Source: Pseudomonas paracarnis
Lineage (GTDB): Bacteria; Pseudomonadota; Gammaproteobacteria; Pseudomonadales; Pseudomonadaceae
Assembly: GCF_904063055.1 (NCBI RefSeq)
Contig: NZ_CAJFCN010000009.1
Coordinates: 1 to 64,000, forward strand
Length of the DNA stretch: 64,000 nt
Direction of reading: 5' to 3'
Part shown: piece by piece, positions 59,684 to 64,000 of the stretch
Layout of the letters: every line of letters begins with the position of its first letter
How positions within the stretch are numbered: position 1 is the stretch's first letter
The notes under the pieces: model-generated
Database searches by the model: none
What the model was told of the DNA's origin: nothing
The model's input: only the letters and a program-made list of their open reading frames with translations
Translations under genes and position numbers: made by a program

Positions 59684-61136
59684 ACCACGACCTCCCATCC
59701 CGCGTAATCAGTGCAATGGAGCTCATCGGCCCCCAGGACCCCGCCGCATACGGCTTAGGCGCATCACCGGATTTTTTCCACCCGGCGATCAACTGGTCAC
59801 ACCACTTCCACGCGGCTTCGATTTCATCTTTGCGAACAAACAGGTTCTGATTGCCGCGCATCACTTCCAGCAACAATCGCTCGTAGGCATCGGGGATGCG
59901 TGCGCTGCGATAGGTGTCGGAAAAATTCAATTGCAGTGGCCCGCTGCGCAGTTGCATGCCTTTGTCCAGGCCCTGTTCCTTGGTCATCACACGCAGGGAA
60001 ATACCTTCGTCCGGCTGCAGGCGGATGATCAGCTTGTTGCTGATCTGCAAGCGCTGCTCGGGGGCGAAGATATAGTGGGATGGTTCCTTGAAATGGATGA
60101 CGATCTGCGACAGCTTTTGCGGCATGCGCTTGCCGGTACGCAGGTAGAACGGCACCCCGGCCCAACGCCAGTTGCGGATATCGGCACGCAGGGCGACGAA
60201 GGTTTCGGTGTCGCTCTGGGTGTTGGAATTGTCTTCTTCCAGGTAACCCGGCACGGCTTTACCAGCGCTGTAGCCGGCGATGTACTGGCCACGGACTACT
60301 TGGGTGGTCAGGCCTTCGGGGCTGATCGGCGCCAGGGCCTTGAGCACCTTGACCTTCTCGTCACGGATGCTGTCGGCGGACAGGTCGGCCGGCGGGTCCA
60401 TGGCAATCAGGCACAGCAGCTGCAACAGGTGGTTCTGGATCATGTCGCGCAGCTGGCCGGCCTTGTCGAAGTAACCCCAACGGCCTTCGATGCCAACCTG
60501 CTCGGCCACGGTGATTTCCACGTGAGAGATGTAGTTCTGGTTCCACTGGGTTTCGAACAGGCTGTTGGCGAAACGCAGGGCAATCAGGTTCTGCACCGTC
60601 TCTTTGCCCAGGTAGTGGTCGATGCGGTAGGTGCGGTTTTCCGGGAAAAACTGCGCCACGGCGTCGTTGACCTTGCGCGATGACTCCAGGTCCGAACCGA
60701 TGGGTTTTTCCAGCACTACGCGGGTATTTTCCGCCAGGCCAACCTTGGACAGGTTTTCGCAGATCGCGCCGTACACCGCCGCCGGGGTGGCGAAGTAGGC
60801 AATCAGGCGTTGATCGCTGCCGGCTTTTTCGGCCAGGGCAACGTAGTCGTCAGCCTTCATGAAGTCGACATGCACATACGAAAGGCGCGCGAGGAAACGC
60901 TGGGCCACGGCCTCGTCGAGTTCCTTGCCGACGTATTTACGCAATTCTTTTTCGATATGGGCCAGGTGTTGCTGCTCGGAGCCGGCTTCACGGGCCAGGG
61001 CCAGGATGCGTGTGTCGTCGTGCAGCAACCCGGCGCCATCGAGTTGATAAAGGGCAGGAAATAACTTGCGCAGCGCCAGATCACCCAAGGCGCCAAACAG
61101 GGCAAAGGTGCAGGGTTCCACGGTTATCGAAGGCAT
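59670..61136 (-). CDS. zwf: Glucose-6-phosphate 1-dehydrogenase
   Basis: A 488-residue NAD(P)-dependent dehydrogenase, the entry of glucose-6-phosphate into the Entner-Doudoroff route. The cofactor motif is LFGALGDLALRKLFPAL near 13-29 and the active site is RIDHYLGKETVQN near 171-183. It is the first gene of zwf-pgl-eda and is divergent from hexR. The 211-bp gap carries a HexR-type dyad. Confidence 0.96.
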   Translation of the reverse strand: MPSITVEPCTFALFGALGDLALRKLFPALYQLDGAGLLHDDTRILALAREAGSEQQHLAHIEKELRKYVGKELDEAVAQRFLARLSYVHVDFMKADDYVALAEKAGSDQRLIAYFATPAAVYGAICENLSKVGLAENTRVVLEKPIGSDLESSRKVNDAVAQFFPENRTYRIDHYLGKETVQNLIALRFANSLFETQWNQNYISHVEITVAEQVGIEGRWGYFDKAGQLRDMIQNHLLQLLCLIAMDPPADLSADSIRDEKVKVLKALAPISPEGLTTQVVRGQYIAGYSAGKAVPGYLEEDNSNTQSDTETFVALRADIRNWRWAGVPFYLRTGKRMPQKLSQIVIHFKEPSHYIFAPEQRLQISNKLIIRLQPDEGISLRVMTKEQGLDKGMQLRSGPLQLNFSDTYRSARIPDAYERLLLEVMRGNQNLFVRKDEIEAAWKWCDQLIAGWKKSGDAPKPYAAGSWGPMSSIALITRDGRSWYGDI

Positions 61137-61201
61137 GATGTTTGTTCTTTTATCAAGTTAAGCTACAAATACCTTTTTTCAAGGCATCACTCAAGGAAAA
61201 A

Positions 61202-61218
61202 TGTAGTAATAACCACAA
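61202..61218. promoter_or_regulatory. HexR-type operator in the zwf promoter
   Basis: TGTAGTAATAACCACAA, read on the other strand TTGTGGTTATTACTACA, has TGT/ACA ends around an A/T-rich centre as in HexR sites. It lies 65 bp before zwf. Confidence 0.55.
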
Positions 61219-61347
61219 CATTTTCCCGAAATACGCATTGCGAGTGGTGGTGTTCAGCTACCCTCAGTAGGATAGGCCACCGCGAAAAGCCACTCATCGA
61301 TTGGTTACCGCCTTTTTATTTGCATCGTCGCCCGAAGGAAAGACTGA

Positions 61348-62217
61348 ATGGACCGCGTGCGAAATCTTCTGGAACAGATCCGGAACCGCCTCGAAGAATT
61401 GAACAAGGCCGAGCGCAAAGTCGCTGAAGTGATCCTGCTCAACCCGCAGCAGGCCACACGCTTCTCGATCGCCGCCCTCGCCCAGGCCGCCTCGGTCAGT
61501 GAACCGACGGTCAACCGCTTCTGCCGTTCGTTCGGTGTCAGCGGTTACCCTGAACTCAAATTGCAGTTGGCGCAAAGCCTGGCCAGTGGCGCCGCGTATG
61601 TCAGCCGCGCCGTGGAGGCCGATGATAACCCCGAGGCCTACACCCAGAAGATCTTTGGCAGCGCCATTGCCTCCTTGGACAGTGCCTGCCAGGCCCTGGA
61701 CCCGGCGCTGATCAGCAAGGCCGTGGACTTGTTGATCCAGGCACGGCAGATCCACTTCTTTGGCCTCGGCGCCTCAGCCCCGGTGGCCATGGATGCGTTG
61801 CACAAGTTCTTCCGCTTCAACCTGGCAGTGACCGCCCACGCCGACGTGCTGATGCAACGCATGATCGCCTCGGTGGCGCACACCGGTGAGTTGTTCGTGA
61901 TCATTTCCTACACCGGCCGTACCCGCGAACTGGTGGAAGTGGCGCGTATCGCTCGGGAAAACGGTGCGTCGGTGCTGGGCGTGACCGCCGAAAACTCGCC
62001 GCTGGCCAAAGCCAGTACGGTGAGCCTGAACATCCCGCTGCCGGAAGACACGGATATCTACATGCCGATGACTTCTCGGATTATCCAATTGACGGTATTG
62101 GACGTGTTGGCAACGGGTATGACCCTGCGTCGCGGAGTGGATTTCCAGCCGCATTTGCGCAAGATCAAAGAGAGCTTGAATGACAGCCGATATCCGGTGG
62201 GGGATGAGTTCAACTAG
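61348..62217 (+). CDS. hexR: HexR transcriptional regulator (RpiR family)
   Basis: A 289-residue regulator with an N-terminal RpiR helix-turn-helix (IAALAQAASVSEPTVNRFCR near 42-61) and a C-terminal SIS sugar-phosphate domain (FFGLGASAPVAMDALHKFFR, ISYTGRTRELVEVARIA). HexR represses zwf-pgl-eda and other glucose genes and is released by KDPG in Pseudomonas. It is divergent from zwf, and its length and motifs are typical. Confidence 0.95.
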   Translation: MDRVRNLLEQIRNRLEELNKAERKVAEVILLNPQQATRFSIAALAQAASVSEPTVNRFCRSFGVSGYPELKLQLAQSLASGAAYVSRAVEADDNPEAYTQKIFGSAIASLDSACQALDPALISKAVDLLIQARQIHFFGLGASAPVAMDALHKFFRFNLAVTAHADVLMQRMIASVAHTGELFVIISYTGRTRELVEVARIARENGASVLGVTAENSPLAKASTVSLNIPLPEDTDIYMPMTSRIIQLTVLDVLATGMTLRRGVDFQPHLRKIKESLNDSRYPVGDEFN

Positions 62218-62240
62218 CAGGCAGCTCTACCAGCAGTACC

Positions 62241-62317
62241 GGCGCTATCGCAGGCAAGCCAGCTCCCACATTTGGAATGCATTCCCCTGTGGGAGCTGGC
62301 TTGCCTGCGATAGCGCC
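62241..62317. repeat. REP doublet in reversed order (tail-to-tail)
   Basis: Perfect 30-bp arms (62241-62270 and 62288-62317) around a 17-nt middle. The order is CAGCTCCCACA first, then TGTGGGAGCTG, the reverse of the other doublets. It could also stop hexR transcripts. Confidence 0.9.
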
Positions 62318-62330
62318 ATCAGCCACACCG

Positions 62331-63176
62331 CTAAACCCCTGCCCTGGCCTGCAAACTCAAATGCGCCCTCTCCCCCGGCGCCAGGCTCGCCGCCGCCATC
62401 GCCGCCTCCACACACACAAACCCCGACGCTTCGTTAAAGCTCACGCCCAACAGCGGCCGGCTGCCCGGGTGCCACACCACCGTGTCGGCGCTGTCGCCGG
62501 TGTCGATGCACAGTTCACGCTGCCAGGCGTGGTCCTTGAGCTGCAGTTCGCCCTCATGCTGGAACACCCGCTGGCATCCGCCATCGACCCGCAATTCGCC
62601 TTCCTGCTGGCAAACCTGGCGATTGAGCTGGTCATAACCCTGCGCCCCTTCGAGCCCAGACAGCGCTACCTCGTCAACGTGACCAATACGCCAGTAAGCG
62701 TGCAATGCATGGCTCAACTGGCACGGCAGCTCGTCGTGATGCTCGGTGCTCAGGCGCAGTTCCAGGGTTTCGCCCAAGTGTGCGTGCAAGTCCACCTGCC
62801 AGTCGCACAGTTGCAATTGCCAGTGCAGGCGCACGCCGTCATCGTCAGTGCTGCTGTCGAGCAGTTTCCAGTCGATCAAGCGGGCCCAACCGTGGGAAGG
62901 CCAGGCATTTTCGCTGGGGTGACGGCCATACCACGGCCAGCACACCGGTACGCCACCACGGATAGCCCCGACTTGCGGCCATTTGGCGGCACACCACAGC
63001 CACGGCTTTTGGCCGGTGGGTTGAAAGTGCAGCAATTGCGCACCCTGGCGACTGAACACCGCCTGGCACAGCGGATGGTCGATCACCAACACATCGCGCA
63101 TCTGAAAGCGCTCCCAGGCGAACACCGGACGCTCGCGCAGGGATTTGAAAAAGCGTTGCAGCGGTTGCTCGTGCAT
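62331..63176 (-). CDS. D-hexose-6-phosphate mutarotase
   Basis: A 281-residue aldose-1-epimerase-like protein of the YeaD group that equilibrates glucose-6-phosphate anomers. Family blocks are LLHFQPTGQKPWLWCAAKWP, AIRGGVPVCWPWYGRHP, SHGWARLIDWKL and LGVSFNEASGFVCVEAA. The catalytic His and Glu fall in SHGWAR and FNEAS. The ATG at 63176 lacks a clear ribosome binding site, and a start at MRDVLVIDHP would also make a complete domain. Its placement by oprB and zwf fits glucose use. Confidence 0.85.
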   Translation of the reverse strand: MHEQPLQRFFKSLRERPVFAWERFQMRDVLVIDHPLCQAVFSRQGAQLLHFQPTGQKPWLWCAAKWPQVGAIRGGVPVCWPWYGRHPSENAWPSHGWARLIDWKLLDSSTDDDGVRLHWQLQLCDWQVDLHAHLGETLELRLSTEHHDELPCQLSHALHAYWRIGHVDEVALSGLEGAQGYDQLNRQVCQQEGELRVDGGCQRVFQHEGELQLKDHAWQRELCIDTGDSADTVVWHPGSRPLLGVSFNEASGFVCVEAAMAAASLAPGERAHLSLQARAGV

Positions 63177-63207
63177 GTGCCAGGTCCCGAATATCACAGT
63201 GCCACGC

Positions 63208-63237
63208 AAAAAAAAGCGGATAGCCATGGCTACCCGC
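63208..63237 (-). terminator. Rho-independent terminator after oprB
   Basis: Minus strand GCGGGTAGCC pairs with GGCTATCCGC and is followed by eight T residues, 36 bases after the oprB stop. It lies just before the mutarotase start, so most oprB transcripts should end here. Confidence 0.88.
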
Positions 63238-63273
63238 AAATGCGCACAGAGAGAGGAGCTTATCGCAACAGCG

Positions 63274-64000
63274 TTAGAACGTAGACTGAATTTTCAGGCC
63301 GGCGACCAAGGCGTTGTCGACTTGGTCCACACCACCTGGGTGGGTGATGTATTGCAGGTTAGGGCGTACGGTCAGCCAGTTAGTAACATGGAAGCCGTAG
63401 TTGATTTCGTAGTTGTATTCAGTACCTTGCAGCGGCATGTAACCGGCCTGGCTGTAGTCAGTGAAACCACCCGCTGCGTTACGCAGCTCTGCGGTTTTCT
63501 TCACATCATCGTTGACATGGATACGGGCAAAACCAATGCCGATGTCATCTTTTGGACGCGCATCGAATGGGCCTTTGTACACAAACATCAGCGACTGGTA
63601 GTTGTCGATGAAGTTCGTGTCCTTGTCGTGGAAGGTGACGTTGGCTGCAACGTTCAGACCACGGGAGGCATCCCCGTTATGGGTAGTGAGTTGCTGTTGC
63701 ACCACGCCCCAGTAGCCGCTCTTGCTGTTGCGAACGCGCAAGGCATCGCCGGTGGCACCAGCATCGCCGCCGTTGACGTCTTCACGGACATCATCGGCGT
63801 CAGCCGTGCTCTTGTAATAACCCACACGATATTCGCCCGGCAGGCCATTGACCTTCGGCGACCAGACCAATTCAACCGGCAACACGGTGCCCTTGGTGCC
63901 GCTACCGCTGAGCTTGAAGCCGTTGCCCATTTCGGTTTGCGACGGGTTCTGGTTGTACGCGCCAATTTGCGCATACAGCTCAGGGGTGATGTGGTATTTC
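63274..64000 (-). CDS. oprB: Carbohydrate-selective porin OprB, C-terminal part (partial)
   Basis: The last 240 or so residues of an outer-membrane porin; the start is beyond the window. The visible part alternates strands as in a 16-stranded barrel (MGNGFKLSGSGTKGTVLPVE, YRVGYYKSTADADD, YWGVVQQQLTTHNGD) and ends TNWLTVRPNLQYITHPGG ... IQSTF with the terminal Phe needed for barrel assembly. OprB lets glucose and related sugars cross the outer membrane. It sits next to the mutarotase and the zwf cluster. Confidence 0.92.
   Translation of the reverse strand, partial: KYHITPELYAQIGAYNQNPSQTEMGNGFKLSGSGTKGTVLPVELVWSPKVNGLPGEYRVGYYKSTADADDVREDVNGGDAGATGDALRVRNSKSGYWGVVQQQLTTHNGDASRGLNVAANVTFHDKDTNFIDNYQSLMFVYKGPFDARPKDDIGIGFARIHVNDDVKKTAELRNAAGGFTDYSQAGYMPLQGTEYNYEINYGFHVTNWLTVRPNLQYITHPGGVDQVDNALVAGLKIQSTF

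Overview
The window reads as chromosome of a fluorescent Pseudomonas (P. fluorescens group). This rests on the GC-rich, densely packed genes, many REP doublets with the core GTGGGAGCTGGCTTGCCTGC, the fadD2/fadD1 pair next to a lysophospholipase-like hydrolase and a PhaJ-type hydratase, the zwf-pgl-eda/hexR/oprB glucose cluster, and Pseudomonas-typical small families. I see no rRNA, tRNA, CRISPR array, prophage or insertion sequence. All assignments are from reading the sequence and from memory of the families; no search was run.

Layout. 1-2.2 kb: end of nrdB, a HAD-IB phosphatase, a LysR regulator. 2.4-7.8 kb: an argininosuccinate-lyase paralogue, a polar amino acid ABC importer (permease, ATPase, binding protein) and an MFS exporter, divergent from the LysR gene. 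7.9-12.8 kb: a possible zinc-ribbon protein, an XRE regulator behind a LexA-like box, an amidase with a catalytically incomplete amidase homologue upstream of it, and a metallo-beta-lactamase-fold hydrolase. 12.9-18.4 kb: TetR regulator, MASE2-GGDEF cyclase, soluble dual-PAS chemoreceptor, LysR regulator, and a GATase/monooxygenase pair. 18.5-24.8 kb: small proteins, glycerophosphodiesterase, ZntB-like transporter, and pxpABC for 5-oxoproline. 25-29 kb: three LysR regulators, an SDR and a PACE efflux protein. 29.2-31.7 kb: an ECF42-type sigma operon. 31.9-37.7 kb: GNAT, GyrI-like protein, AlaC, and gluconate uptake (gntP, gntK, gntR). 37.7-42.2 kb: a structured leader with a DUF6124-like gene, a GST, and two related small proteins flanking an MFS transporter, both behind a shared palindrome. 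42.2-49.4 kb: second dual-PAS receptor, sulfonate-type binding protein, orphan sigma factor, binding-protein/desaturase pair, GNAT, second peptide deformylase, BrkB-like membrane protein. 49.5-58.1 kb: CsbD, fadD1/fadD2, lipase, PhaJ, ferritin-like stress protein, DUF3820, class V aminotransferase. 58.3-64 kb: Entner-Doudoroff genes eda-pgl-zwf, hexR, a hexose-6-phosphate mutarotase and the sugar porin OprB, cut by the window end.

How the genes work together: two carbohydrate modules (gluconate entry; glucose entry through OprB to Zwf, Pgl and Eda) feed the Entner-Doudoroff route, each with its own repressor and recognisable sites. The fad cluster activates and handles fatty acids. The pxp genes recycle pyroglutamate. 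Many other genes are regulator-target pairs read divergently. Points that most deserve a second look are the shared palindrome before two related orphan proteins, the leader with mutually exclusive pairings before the DUF6124-like gene, the ECF42 operon with a matching promoter, the LexA-like box, and a 174-bp tandem duplication that joins the ends of two genes.
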